A stretch of DNA of 64,000 bases from Sulfurimicrobium sp964552675 (GTDB lineage Bacteria; Pseudomonadota; Gammaproteobacteria; Burkholderiales; Sulfuricellaceae): NCBI GenBank assembly GCA_964552675.1, contig CAZKHJ010000012.1:7491-71490 (forward strand). The letters are read 5' to 3'. Position numbers and translations under genes: made by a program. The notes under the pieces were generated by a model. It was not told the origin of the DNA. It saw nothing but the letters and a program-made list of their open reading frames with translations, and did not search any database. This document shows, piece by piece, positions 24,845 through 33,919 of this stretch (positions are counted from its first letter, which is position 1; every line of letters starts with the position of its first letter).

Positions 24845-25699
24845 TCAAGGCAAGCGCCCTGCTGCCACCATGCGGCTGAACAGGATGTTGGGGGAGAGCC
24901 AGGTGACGAGGTCGTCGAATTCGCACAAAGGCTGCGTGGGTCCTGGCACTGAATCGCTGCAAGGCAATTGCTCAGTAGTCACGGTGCGGATCGTAAAATT
25001 CCTGTAACTGGGTAAACCACTCGCACTATTGGCATTCTGTATTTCATCCAGAGCTGCGGCAATCGGCTGAGGATTTACGTTACCAGCCAAGTTGATCGCA
25101 CCCAAGCCATTTTTGCCATGTGACAAAATCACAACTGGCACCGCTGTCGCCAAAGTTGAAACGCATGCATTTCCTGAACACACGCGAATCATTGGCGACG
25201 AAGTAAGGTTAGAAGTCAACAAAATACCGTCCGTGGTTGCAGCCGCAGAGCCACTAAATGAAAAACTATTATGAACCCGATAACGCATCCGGTTTCCCCA
25301 TCCATCTGCATCAGCCACGCCAAGAGTCGCCCAAGGAATGTTGCCTTCCGCAACTGGGCAATAACCTTCTCCACCAACCCCCGCGCAAGCTCCATTCGCA
25401 TCCGAACAACGATCTTCCAACCCATCACTCGGCACCATTCCCGCTTGACCGCTTACTGCAGCAGTTACATCGGGACAAGGCAGATAAGGGCGATTATTCG
25501 GTGTGGACGAATGAGCCAATGCGTACCCGATCAACGCCTCCTTGATCTCCTCCATCGACTTTTGTGTCTCCCGGATTTTCTGTTGTTCGATCTGCATGGT
25601 CAGTGGCATCAAGAAACCACCCAGGAGCAATGCCACGACAACGAAAACCAAGGCCAACTCGACCAGAGTAAAACCCAATTGTGATGGAAACCTGCTCAA
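24845..25699 (-). CDS. Large type IV pilin-like protein (prepilin with class III signal)
   Basis: The 284-residue protein has a textbook prepilin N-terminus: SQLG/FTLVELALVFVVVALLLGGF, cleaved after Gly9, with Phe at +1 and Glu at +5. A long helix follows (about residues 10-55), ending in EALIGYA. The large C-terminal domain has many Cys (PCPD, EDRCSD, GACAG, GYCP, VCSGNACVS, LPCSDS), suggesting disulfides and an extracellular location. The segments ALIGYA, RP-x-LPCPD, IPWATLG and DGWGNRMRYRV recur in the next gene (25729-27084). It is the last gene of the MSHA-like operon. It is too large for a typical minor pilin and may be a tip or adhesin-like component. Confidence 0.85.
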   Translation of the reverse strand: MSRFPSQLGFTLVELALVFVVVALLLGGFLMPLTMQIEQQKIRETQKSMEEIKEALIGYALAHSSTPNNRPYLPCPDVTAAVSGQAGMVPSDGLEDRCSDANGACAGVGGEGYCPVAEGNIPWATLGVADADGWGNRMRYRVHNSFSFSGSAAATTDGILLTSNLTSSPMIRVCSGNACVSTLATAVPVVILSHGKNGLGAINLAGNVNPQPIAAALDEIQNANSASGLPSYRNFTIRTVTTEQLPCSDSVPGPTQPLCEFDDLVTWLSPNILFSRMVAAGRLP

Positions 25700-25728
25700 T
25701 TCACCTCCCCTTCCTCAATAACATCCAT

Positions 25729-27084
25729 TTAATCACACGCTGGGTTCGGGGCTGACGGCACATAAGTGGAGGAATCGGTCGTCACGCCTGAACGGGGATG
25801 CTTGAACATCTGATCAAGGGTAGCACTCGACGGCATGGAAAAAATATTGTCCAAGTTAACATTTTCTGCATCTCCAAGATAATCAGCCAGTGAAATGGAT
25901 GGGCGAGGGTTTCCAGCATTAGTAGTATTGCCTGGCATCACAATCAGGCGCCGGACAGACTGGTCGCCATCCACGCGCAGGCAGTTTCCGGGACAGCTCT
26001 GGTCGGAGGCATTGCGCACGTAACCAGGAGCAACCGCGTAATAAATCACCCGATTCCAACGGTTGGCGAGAAACCAGGTCGGCAGGCTATCCCAATCCGT
26101 GATTGGATTGCCTCCCGTCCTTGCATAGTAGGGAAAGCGCCCCTGGGTGGCAATCGGGTCAGGAATGCAGTTGATAACGCTGCCACCTGGCAGGCATGCC
26201 GGGTTGGAAAAGCTCGCTGGTCGCGGGTAATAGCCACAGGTCGAGAAGTACCCGGTCAAGGCCGTTTCCGCAACCTTTGCCACGCGCTTCTCTATGGCAG
26301 GAACAAAATCCCTTGGAGTCAAAATAAGCAAGCGGTCATTAAATGAACCAGATTTATCTCCGACCACAAAAGTCGGGCAATTGGTTTGTGTCGTACCGCC
26401 CTGGTTCTGCACATTGCAGTTGCCTGCAATGGCTGCTCCTGTCGCATTGTTAATGCCACCGGCAGTTTCAAGATAATTTAAGGCCGTAGTTTTTTCTATT
26501 GCGCTGCCGCGCATCTGTCCAGCCAGCGCTTCGCCAGGTGAAAACAGGATTGCCGCTGCTTCTGAACCCTGTTGCGTCAATAATGCAACGCCATCTGGCG
26601 CCCGGACCTGCAAAGTTCCTTTGGAATCGCTGTTGATAATACTGAGCGAGTTGCGAAAATTCCCGGAAATCGCATACCAGAGAGGAGCTCCACTGCCATC
26701 CAGTAGCTCGGGCGTCTTCAGAGAGCGCCAGGGGAAACGACCGATTGATCCGTCTCCGCAAGAGGTACTGGAAGTACCATACATGGGGTCATTAGCCGGC
26801 TGAATCGGATCTGTCGGCACATGCGCGTCCGGGCAAGGGAAAACCGCCGGCCGGGAAGGTGTTAAGCCGTCGTCGCCACGCAATGCATACCCGATCAGCG
26901 CCGCCTTTGCCTGCGCCAGCGCTGTTGCCGTAACCCGGCCCCGCTCTTGCTGCACCGCCGCACGGTTCAGTCCCGACACAAAAATCCCCAACGCACCCAC
27001 ACCGACCAGCAGTAAAAGCAGCATCAGCATTGCGCCACGCTGGCAGCGGAGAGAGGGCAAATATTTTCTTGGCATGGCAGGCAT
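25729..27084 (-). CDS. Large pilin-like exported protein related to the adjacent prepilin
   Basis: The protein of about 451 residues has an N-terminal hydrophobic helix (CQRGAMLMLLLLLVGVGALG) and the same landmarks as its neighbour: AALIGYAL, RPAVFPCPD, RFPWRSL and GSGAPLWYAISG. Its leader lacks the usual G-F-T-L-x-E, so a prepilin peptidase may not cut it, or may cut atypically; PilX/MshP-type proteins also have such leaders. The large C-terminal part has further Cys (NCNVQ, FSTCGYYPRP, PACLPGG, CPGNCLRVDG). I chose the ATG at 27084; 27075 is an alternative. The gene ends 29 bases before the smaller prepilin gene. Confidence 0.75.
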   Translation of the reverse strand: MPAMPRKYLPSLRCQRGAMLMLLLLLVGVGALGIFVSGLNRAAVQQERGRVTATALAQAKAALIGYALRGDDGLTPSRPAVFPCPDAHVPTDPIQPANDPMYGTSSTSCGDGSIGRFPWRSLKTPELLDGSGAPLWYAISGNFRNSLSIINSDSKGTLQVRAPDGVALLTQQGSEAAAILFSPGEALAGQMRGSAIEKTTALNYLETAGGINNATGAAIAGNCNVQNQGGTTQTNCPTFVVGDKSGSFNDRLLILTPRDFVPAIEKRVAKVAETALTGYFSTCGYYPRPASFSNPACLPGGSVINCIPDPIATQGRFPYYARTGGNPITDWDSLPTWFLANRWNRVIYYAVAPGYVRNASDQSCPGNCLRVDGDQSVRRLIVMPGNTTNAGNPRPSISLADYLGDAENVNLDNIFSMPSSATLDQMFKHPRSGVTTDSSTYVPSAPNPACD

Positions 27085-27094
27085 GAATCCCGGC

Positions 27095-27628
27095 CTAGCG
27101 TGGAGGTGGCGTCTCGTCCTGAGCATCCGCAGGCGCGCTATCCTTGCGGCCAGCAGGAGCAGGCGGTTTAGCCGTGCTGGGCGCCGAGGCGGAAGGAGCG
27201 GGCGGCGGGCGGCGGTAGCCCTCTTCCACCTGGCCGCTGCTCATGTCGACGCTCTGCCCGACCTTGAGCTGAATGGCGCGTTTCGCATCTGGCGTGGCGA
27301 CGCTGACTTGCCCTGTATTTTTTCCCTGGCCGGGGATGATGGCATCCAGGCCTGCCTTCTCGCCACCCTGGATTTTGTTGTTGATCCACATGATCGTCCT
27401 GCCGTCGCTGCGGGTGATCACTCCGTTAAGTGTAAGGTTGGCGGGAGGGGGAGCGCTTGCTTCCGGCTCCAGCTCCACTTCGAACTTGATGCTGCGTTCC
27501 TGTTGCCGCGCCACGTCCATTCTGGCGCGCTGCTCGGGAGTGAAGAACAGGCGGCCCATGGCCTGCTCTGCCATGCCCGTGGAGGGCAGCAAGATGAAAA
27601 AACCGATCAGCATCATGCGGCACTTCAT
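27095..27628 (-). CDS. Small periplasmic protein in the MshK position
   Basis: The 177-residue product has a signal peptide (MLIGFFILLPSTGMA) and a middle beta-rich segment (LTLNGVITRSDGRTIMWIN... VGQSVDMSSGQVEE). That segment resembles the MshK/PilP/GspC-like beta domain that contacts the secretin. A Pro/Ala-rich disordered tail follows. Its ATG overlaps the stop of the PilO-like gene (ATGA), which rules out the longer frame to 27748. The MshK name is suggested by gene order and shape, not by clear homology. Confidence 0.7.
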   Translation of the reverse strand: MKCRMMLIGFFILLPSTGMAEQAMGRLFFTPEQRARMDVARQQERSIKFEVELEPEASAPPPANLTLNGVITRSDGRTIMWINNKIQGGEKAGLDAIIPGQGKNTGQVSVATPDAKRAIQLKVGQSVDMSSGQVEEGYRRPPPAPSASAPSTAKPPAPAGRKDSAPADAQDETPPPR

Positions 27629-28245
27629 GGCTGCCCCGCTCCCCTGACTTCGCTGATGCTCAACCAGGCCAGGCTGCAATCGGCCTGCAAATTGGGCTGC
27701 ACTTTCAGGCTCTCGGCCTTGCCCGCGCCCTGACGCTGCAACGAGCATTCCCGCAACATGAAAATCCCGGCCTGCTGTATTGTCAGGGCCTGCATGAAGC
27801 GCATGAGGTCTTCTTCATGCAGCAATCCCAGGCTGATTTTCATGACCGACTGCTGCAACCGGTAGGGGCTGATGTCCATGGACAGAGGCGCGCTGTAAGG
27901 TTTCTGCGCCTCGATCTGGTAGCTGACGCCAAACATTTTCAGATTCAGGCTCGCGGCACGCAGGGCATCGACCCAGTTGATGCGCTGCTCCTCGCCGACG
28001 AAGCCGCGCTGCTGCAAATCAATGTAGGCAGCGCGATAGCGCAGGATCTTGTCCTTTTCCTCGCCGGACTTGTGCAACCGGTCACGCGCCTCGCGCAGTG
28101 CCTGTTCCTGTTTGGCCAGCTGCGCGCTGGCCTGATTGAGCCCCTGGCGGGTAAAAAACACCAGCGCAGCGCCCAGCAGCAGGGCTGCCAGCAGTGTCAG
28201 CAGCGGATAGCGTAACGCTTGCCAGTCAGCGCCGGAGAGCTTCAT
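27625..28245 (-). CDS. PilO/MshJ-like pilus assembly protein
   Basis: The 206-residue bitopic protein has one membrane helix (about residues 13-32), a coiled coil (about 35-75) and a ferredoxin-like C-terminal region, as in PilO/GspM/MshJ. These proteins pair with PilN-like subunits to link the cytoplasmic ATPase to the secretin. It overlaps both neighbours by 4 bases. Confidence 0.75.
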   Translation of the reverse strand: MKLSGADWQALRYPLLTLLAALLLGAALVFFTRQGLNQASAQLAKQEQALREARDRLHKSGEEKDKILRYRAAYIDLQQRGFVGEEQRINWVDALRAASLNLKMFGVSYQIEAQKPYSAPLSMDISPYRLQQSVMKISLGLLHEEDLMRFMQALTIQQAGIFMLRECSLQRQGAGKAESLKVQPNLQADCSLAWLSISEVRGAGQP

Positions 28246-29780
28246 GTGCGCGCCTTCAATACCACTTTGAGCTTGAATTCGGCGCGGGCTGCGTCACTGC
28301 TTGCCGCATCCAGCGTGTTGCCGCTCAGCGCGGTTGTGGATTGAATATTGAGAGGCATCTGGATCACGTTGACGCCGGCAACGCCAGGGTCATGCCTCAT
28401 TTTCTCCGCCAGGCGGTTGACGCTCGCCATGGCGGCGCGATAGTCCCCATGGAACGGCCTGATTTCGCCTTCCACCACGCCCGATTCAAGCTGGCTGCCG
28501 GGGATGGAGGACGGTGGCACATTGGTGCCGGGGGGCAGGCCGGCATCATGACCATCCGTGCCGAATTTCCAGCTCAGGCGCGTCAGCATGATTTCCGGGC
28601 TGGTTGCCAGCGCCCGGCTCACCGCCAGCATGATCGCTTCCGGTGTGCGGCTGTCCTGCCTGATCCGGGCGGCGAGCTGGACAGCCTTCTCCAGGTTGTC
28701 GGCGGAAGCCGGCGCCTGCGGGAAGGTTTTGGTCACCTCGACATAACGCGTCTGCTGCTCCTGGGTCTGGGCTTCAAGCCGGCGCGCCTCGTCATCGAGC
28801 TGATAACGCTGGAACAGATTCCCTCCTGCCCAGATTACCGCGGTCACCACCACGGCGAGGCTGGTGCCATACAGCAGCCGCCGCTGCTGGTAATGCCAGA
28901 AATGACGGGTTGCGCTTGCCGGCGCAAGGTTGTTGGCCGGCTGCTGCAAGCCCAGCGTAGTCATGTGCAGGGCATAGGGACAATTCAGGGGTGCACCGCC
29001 CAGGCGGGCGCTGAGTTCATCTCGCGTCAGGCGATGGCAAATAAAGCTCGTATCGGCCAGCAGGCGCTGCTGCAACTCCTCCATGCTGCCATCGGTATCG
29101 AGCAGCAGCACCGTGAGTTTGGCTTCCCGCGTGATCAGGCGCAGGCTGTTGAGGTAAAGCCGGGTCTTGCCGACTTCGGTGGCAAGATGAGCCGGAGATG
29201 AGGCCTGTTCCAGATCAGCCAGGGCAAGACGGCTCGCTTTCAGCTGGCCGCCCTGAAAAAAACTCTGCCGCAGTCCCCCATTGTGCCGGGTCACAATCAG
29301 CAAATCCGGCTCGCGCAGCTTGAGCCTGGCAAGTAGTTCCTGGCTCACCATGGGCAGCAGATACACCCCCGCCAGCGCCGCCCGGAATGAATGCAGCGTA
29401 TCCAGCCAGGGCCGCAACAGCTCGGTGTTGGTCAGGGCAGCAAACAGGTAGCGGTCATCGCGCCGCTTGTCGGATTCACGCCCCTGCACCCAGGCCGTGT
29501 AGTAGGAACTGCTGCGATAGAGCTGCCTGAGCTTGCGCTGGACCAGTTCCTGGCGGGCTGCGCCGGAAACATGGGGCAGGACATCGGCGTGGTAATCCTC
29601 CTCCACCGAATCCACCATCAGATACACCGGGAGGCCGGGGTGCGCATGCAGCAGGTCGCCAAACGCCCGCTGCCCTTCCTCGCTGATGGCGAAATCGTGA
29701 CACGGCCCCAGCCTGCCATGTTCAAAAACGGCAGCAATGGCGCGTTGCGTCGTCACACAGACAATAATTTTTGCGGACAT
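28242..29780 (-). CDS. MshI-like protein joining PilM-like and PilN-like parts
   Basis: The 512-residue protein has an N-terminal cytoplasmic part (about 1-290) with an actin/ASKHA-like outline similar to PilM/GspL. One membrane helix follows (about 303-321, LLYGTSLAVVVTAVIWAGG). A coiled coil and periplasmic domain like PilN end it. MSHA loci have a comparable MshI, while T4P loci keep PilM and PilN separate. It overlaps the PilO-like gene by 4 bases and follows mshG. Confidence 0.75.
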   Translation of the reverse strand: MSAKIIVCVTTQRAIAAVFEHGRLGPCHDFAISEEGQRAFGDLLHAHPGLPVYLMVDSVEEDYHADVLPHVSGAARQELVQRKLRQLYRSSSYYTAWVQGRESDKRRDDRYLFAALTNTELLRPWLDTLHSFRAALAGVYLLPMVSQELLARLKLREPDLLIVTRHNGGLRQSFFQGGQLKASRLALADLEQASSPAHLATEVGKTRLYLNSLRLITREAKLTVLLLDTDGSMEELQQRLLADTSFICHRLTRDELSARLGGAPLNCPYALHMTTLGLQQPANNLAPASATRHFWHYQQRRLLYGTSLAVVVTAVIWAGGNLFQRYQLDDEARRLEAQTQEQQTRYVEVTKTFPQAPASADNLEKAVQLAARIRQDSRTPEAIMLAVSRALATSPEIMLTRLSWKFGTDGHDAGLPPGTNVPPSSIPGSQLESGVVEGEIRPFHGDYRAAMASVNRLAEKMRHDPGVAGVNVIQMPLNIQSTTALSGNTLDAASSDAARAEFKLKVVLKART

Positions 29781-29799
29781 GAATTACTGTGAACAGGCC

Positions 29800-31002
29800 C
29801 TAGAACTTCATTTTGCCCAATATATCGTAAATCGGCGTCAACACCGAGAACATGATCACCGCCAGAACCAGGCCGAGAATTACGGTCAGGGCGGGTTCAA
29901 GCATCTTGAGCAGTTTTTCCACCGACTCCTTCACCTCGCGGTTGTAGAAGTAGGTCACATTGAGCAGGGCCGTGTCCAGCGCGCCGGTGGCCTCGCCTAC
30001 CCGCAGCATGCGCACCACCAGCGGCGGAAACATGCCGAGATTCTCGAAGCTTTCCGCCACGCTGTCGCCCGCGCTGATCTGCTGCCCGGCACGGGCAAGG
30101 CCGTCGGCAATGACGCGGTTGACGACAATTTCCTCCGAGGTCTTGAGCGCATCCAGGATGGTGATGCCTGACTGGTACATCAGGGCAAAAAAATTGGCGA
30201 AACGGGCCAGGATGATTTTTTGCAGAATCGGCCCGATAAATGGGATGCGCAATTTGGCATAGTCCCACCAGTAGCGCGCACGCGAACTCTGGCGAATGAC
30301 AAGCGCCGCAGCCGCCATGGTTGCGAGCGGCAGACCGAATACCAGATACCAGTAATTGACGAACACCCCGGAAACAAAAATCAGCGCCCGGGTCTGGAAC
30401 GGCAGCTCCTGCCCCATGTTCTTGAGAAAGGACACCAGCTGCGGCACCAGATACATCATGAGAAACACGATCACCCCGCCCACCACCACGAACACCAGGG
30501 ACGGATACATCAGCAGGCGCTTGGTCTGGGCCACCAGTTCATCCTGCCATTTGAGCGTGGTGGCGAGATTCTCGAACACTTCGGTCATGGTGCCGCTCTG
30601 CTCGCCCGCCTTGATCAGGCTCACGAACACGTTATCGAACGCGGCGGGATGACTGTTCATCGCTTGTGACAGGGTTTTGCCGCCTTCCATGTCTTCCAGG
30701 ATGGCGGACAGAATTTCGCGGAAACGCGGCTGTTCCAGGCTATCGCGCAGATCGGCCAGCCCTTCGAGCAGCGGAATGCCGGCACGGGAGAGCTGCTCCA
30801 TGTGGAAGCAGAAGGTGATCAGATCCTGCCGCGTGATGCTGCCACGGCCCAGCTGCATCGGCTCGTTCACCTTGCGCGCAGTGATCAGGTCGAGCCCCAT
30901 GCGCTGCAGGCGCAATTCCAGGTCGACCTCGTTGACCGCGGCGACCTTGCCGCGGGCGGGGCTGCCGTTCTTGTCTACCGCGTTGTATTGAAATGTTTGC
31001 AT
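29800..31002 (-). CDS. mshG: GspF/MshG-type inner-membrane platform protein
   Basis: The 400-residue polytopic protein has two repeated GspF domains: FCFHMEQLSRAGIPLLEGLADL in the first and FANFFALMYQSGITILDAL in the second. It has three membrane helices, at about 168-190, 215-240 and 370-392. It forms the rotor or platform on which the ATPase acts to add pilin subunits. MshG is the best match from gene order. Confidence 0.92.
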   Translation of the reverse strand: MQTFQYNAVDKNGSPARGKVAAVNEVDLELRLQRMGLDLITARKVNEPMQLGRGSITRQDLITFCFHMEQLSRAGIPLLEGLADLRDSLEQPRFREILSAILEDMEGGKTLSQAMNSHPAAFDNVFVSLIKAGEQSGTMTEVFENLATTLKWQDELVAQTKRLLMYPSLVFVVVGGVIVFLMMYLVPQLVSFLKNMGQELPFQTRALIFVSGVFVNYWYLVFGLPLATMAAAALVIRQSSRARYWWDYAKLRIPFIGPILQKIILARFANFFALMYQSGITILDALKTSEEIVVNRVIADGLARAGQQISAGDSVAESFENLGMFPPLVVRMLRVGEATGALDTALLNVTYFYNREVKESVEKLLKMLEPALTVILGLVLAVIMFSVLTPIYDILGKMKF

Positions 31003-31038
31003 GATCGCGAATCCGGCATCACCAAGCCCGCCGGGGCG

Positions 31039-32742
31039 TTAATGCAGGCGCCCGGTCAGATCCACCACGCGGGACACCTCCGCCAGGCTGGTCTTGCCTT
31101 CCAGAATGCGCCGGATGCCGTCATCGGCAAGGGTGCGGAAACCTTTCTCCAGCGCCACGTTGCGCAATTCCCTGGCGGTTGCGCGGCGCGCGATCAGTTC
31201 GTCCAGATCGCCATCCATGTGCAGCATTTCCAGCAGCGCCATGCGGCCCTTGTAGCCTTTGTAATTGCACTGGGGACAGCCGGTTGCGCGATAGACCTGG
31301 GTTTCGTCATCGGGCGACAGCTCCAGCAAAATCTTCTCCTCCGGGCCCGGCGTGTAGGCCTGCCGGCAATGCGGGCACAGCAGCCTCACCAGGCGCTGGG
31401 CGATCACCCCGATGATGTTGCCGGCCATGATGTCGGGCAGGATGCCGATATCGAGCAGGCGGGAAAATGCCCCCAGGGCGGAGTTGGTGTGCAGGGTGGT
31501 GAACACCTGGTGGCCGGTCATGGCTGCGCGGAAGGCCATGTCCGCCGTTTCGCGGTCGCGCACCTCGCCCACCAGAATGATGTCCGGATCCTGGCGCATC
31601 ATGGAGCGGATGCCATTGGCAAAATCCATTTTCACCAGTTCATTGACCGAGGTCTGACGCATCATGGTGACCGGGTATTCCACCGGATCTTCCAGGGTCA
31701 TGATATTGACCGTATCGTCGTTGAGGTGGCTGAGCATCGAATACAGCGTGGTGGTCTTGCCGCTGCCGGTCGGACCGGTGACGATCAGGATGCCCTCGGG
31801 CCGCGCCATCATCAGCTTGAGCCTGTCCTGCGTATCCTGGCTCAGGCCCATGCGCTCAAGGGAAATGATGGATTTTTCCCGGTCCAGCACGCGCAGCACG
31901 ATGTTTTCGCCATAAATGGTGGGCTGGGCAGCCACGCGGAAATCAATCGGCCGGCCATTCAGGTTCAGCGACAGCCGCCCGTCCTGCGGCGCGCGCGTCT
32001 CGGCAATGTTCATGCCGCTGATCACCTTGAGGCGCACCGCGATGCCCGGCCAGTAGGTCTTGTGCAGGCTGCGAATCTGTTCCAGCACGCCGTCGACACG
32101 GTAGCGGATGCGCAAGAAGGCATATTCCGGTTCGAAGTGGATATCGGAAGCGCCGCGCTTCACCGCATCCACCAGCAGCGCACCGACCAGCCGCACCATC
32201 GGCTGGGTGTATTCCTCATTGCCCGCCTGCAGGCTCTGGTAGTCGATCTCGCCGGTTTCGATCTCGCGCAGGATGCCGTCCACCGACAGCTCGAAGCCAT
32301 AGAACTGGTCGATATACTCTTCCAGCTGCGCCTCGCCCGCCAGCACGGTGCGAATTTCGGTCTGGCCGCCGAGATGGGCGCGCAGCAGGTCCAGCGCCAC
32401 GACGTTGAACACGTCGCTCATCGCCACCAGCAATTCCTTGCGCTCCAGATTGAAGGCGATGGGCAGCAGGCGGTAGCGGCGCGCGAATTCTTCCGGCACA
32501 TGACTCAGCGCCTCGGCATCAGCCACCACATTGGACAGGTCGATGCCTTCCTGGCCGATGGTATGCGCCAGGATGTCGCGGATCATGGCCTCGGTGACAA
32601 AGCCCAGGCGCACCAGCTGCCGCCCCAGCGGCATGTCGTGCTCACTCTGCTCCATCAGCGCGATGCGCAGCTGATCCTGGCTGATCAGGCCCTGCTGCAC
32701 CAGCAGCTCGCCGAGACGAAGTTTCTTGCGCTGCTCCGCCAT
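31039..32742 (-). CDS. mshE: GspE/MshE-type assembly ATPase with c-di-GMP-binding-like N-terminus
   Basis: This 567-residue cytoplasmic hexameric ATPase powers pilus extension. Residues 9-59 (LRLGELLVQQGLISQDQL... PLGRQLVRLGFVTE) fit the two-part MshEN motif that binds cyclic di-GMP in Vibrio MshE. The ATPase core has Walker A GPTGSGKT at 323-330, an Asp box, Walker B ILVGEVRDRETADMA and the His box TTLHTNSA. The four-Cys zinc site is CPHC plus CPQC. It lies between the TPR protein and the platform gene, in MSHA order. Confidence 0.94.
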   Translation of the reverse strand: MAEQRKKLRLGELLVQQGLISQDQLRIALMEQSEHDMPLGRQLVRLGFVTEAMIRDILAHTIGQEGIDLSNVVADAEALSHVPEEFARRYRLLPIAFNLERKELLVAMSDVFNVVALDLLRAHLGGQTEIRTVLAGEAQLEEYIDQFYGFELSVDGILREIETGEIDYQSLQAGNEEYTQPMVRLVGALLVDAVKRGASDIHFEPEYAFLRIRYRVDGVLEQIRSLHKTYWPGIAVRLKVISGMNIAETRAPQDGRLSLNLNGRPIDFRVAAQPTIYGENIVLRVLDREKSIISLERMGLSQDTQDRLKLMMARPEGILIVTGPTGSGKTTTLYSMLSHLNDDTVNIMTLEDPVEYPVTMMRQTSVNELVKMDFANGIRSMMRQDPDIILVGEVRDRETADMAFRAAMTGHQVFTTLHTNSALGAFSRLLDIGILPDIMAGNIIGVIAQRLVRLLCPHCRQAYTPGPEEKILLELSPDDETQVYRATGCPQCNYKGYKGRMALLEMLHMDGDLDELIARRATARELRNVALEKGFRTLADDGIRRILEGKTSLAEVSRVVDLTGRLH

Positions 32743-32743
32743 C

Positions 32744-33919
32744 TTATTCGCCCATCCCCTGCAAGTGCGCGATGCGCGCTTCCACAGCGGCGCGCTCGAA
32801 GCCCGCCCCCCTTTTCTGCTGCAATGCCAGGGCGCGCCGGTAATAAGTCAGTGCCGGTCCCGGCTGACTGATCTGCTCCAGGCTCACCGCCAGGTTGAAA
32901 GCATAATCGGGGTTGTCCGGCTCCAGCCGGCAAGCATCGAAATAGGCCTGCTGCGCCTCGCTCCAGCGCCCCCGCGCGGCATACAGATTGCCCAGCGCAA
33001 AATGCAGGAACGCAGCCGGCTGCTCGGCCAGCAGTTGCCTGAGCCGGGCCTCGCTGCCGGCAGGGTCGGCACCGCCGAGCACGCTCACCAGCCCGGCCTG
33101 GGCAAAAGCATTCTTCGGCTCGACATCGAGCGCACGCAGATAAAACCTGCCGGCCTCGCCCGGCGCATTCGAGCGCGCCATCACCGCCGCCATGCCCAGC
33201 AGGGCATCGACGTTGCGCGGCTCCTGCTGCAACAGGCGCTGATACAATCCCCGCGCTGTTTCCAGCCGCCCATCCTGCAGCGCCTGCCAGGCTTGCGTCA
33301 GATCCGGGCTGACTTCCTCCGGCTTGCCGTGCAGCACCTTGACCGCGCCATCCGCAGGGGCGGGCTCCGCAACAACCGGCGCCTTCGCCGGTTCCGCCGC
33401 GCTTCTCGCCGGGGCAGCCTCGTTCCAGACCCGCCCGGCCAGCGCCGCTTGCCCGGGCAAAACTTCCGCGACCGGAGCAGGCGGCTCGATTTCCACCGCA
33501 GGTTGCGGCGCCTGGGATGCCACAGGAAGAGCAGGCGCAACGGCAGCGGGCACAGGGGGTGAACGTTTCAGGGAAAGCAGCAGGCCCGGCTTGTTGATGG
33601 CGACATACAGGTAGGCGCCCCCGCCCACCAGAAACAGCAGCGCGCCGATGGCCAGCATGACGACCATCCGGCTGTGGCGCCCCCCTTCCGGCTGCTCCTT
33701 GGCGGCGAACAGATTGGCTGCGCTGTGCTGCGTCACGTCCGGCGCGGGCGTTTCCGCAATTTTTTGCTCCGCCGTTTTGCCCTGCCCCGGCGCAGCGCGC
33801 TCCGGCACCGGCTCCAGGGAGAGCTCCTCGGCCAGCTCGCTGAGCGTCGGCTCATCCCCGGCAGAATGCCCCTGCTGGCTTTCCTCGGCCTTCTTCAAGG
33901 CCTTCATCAACAGGCTCAT
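32744..33919 (-). CDS. TPR protein in the MshN position
   Basis: The 391-residue protein starts with a short conserved MSLLMKALKKAEES helix and a disordered acidic/Ala-Pro stretch. One membrane helix lies at 85-107. An Ala/Pro-rich periplasmic linker and about five TPR repeats (about 215-390) follow. That is the layout of MshN. TPRs probably hold the secretin or other assembly proteins. The ATG overlaps nothing upstream except the 4-base ATGA with the secretin gene end; the stop lies 1 base from mshE. Confidence 0.78.
   Translation of the reverse strand: MSLLMKALKKAEESQQGHSAGDEPTLSELAEELSLEPVPERAAPGQGKTAEQKIAETPAPDVTQHSAANLFAAKEQPEGGRHSRMVVMLAIGALLFLVGGGAYLYVAINKPGLLLSLKRSPPVPAAVAPALPVASQAPQPAVEIEPPAPVAEVLPGQAALAGRVWNEAAPARSAAEPAKAPVVAEPAPADGAVKVLHGKPEEVSPDLTQAWQALQDGRLETARGLYQRLLQQEPRNVDALLGMAAVMARSNAPGEAGRFYLRALDVEPKNAFAQAGLVSVLGGADPAGSEARLRQLLAEQPAAFLHFALGNLYAARGRWSEAQQAYFDACRLEPDNPDYAFNLAVSLEQISQPGPALTYYRRALALQQKRGAGFERAAVEARIAHLQGMGE

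Noticed and set aside
30802..32871. A 689-residue open frame antisense to mshG and mshE
   Set aside because: Same reason: His/Gln/Ala-rich mirror composition against a gene with unmistakable GspE motifs.
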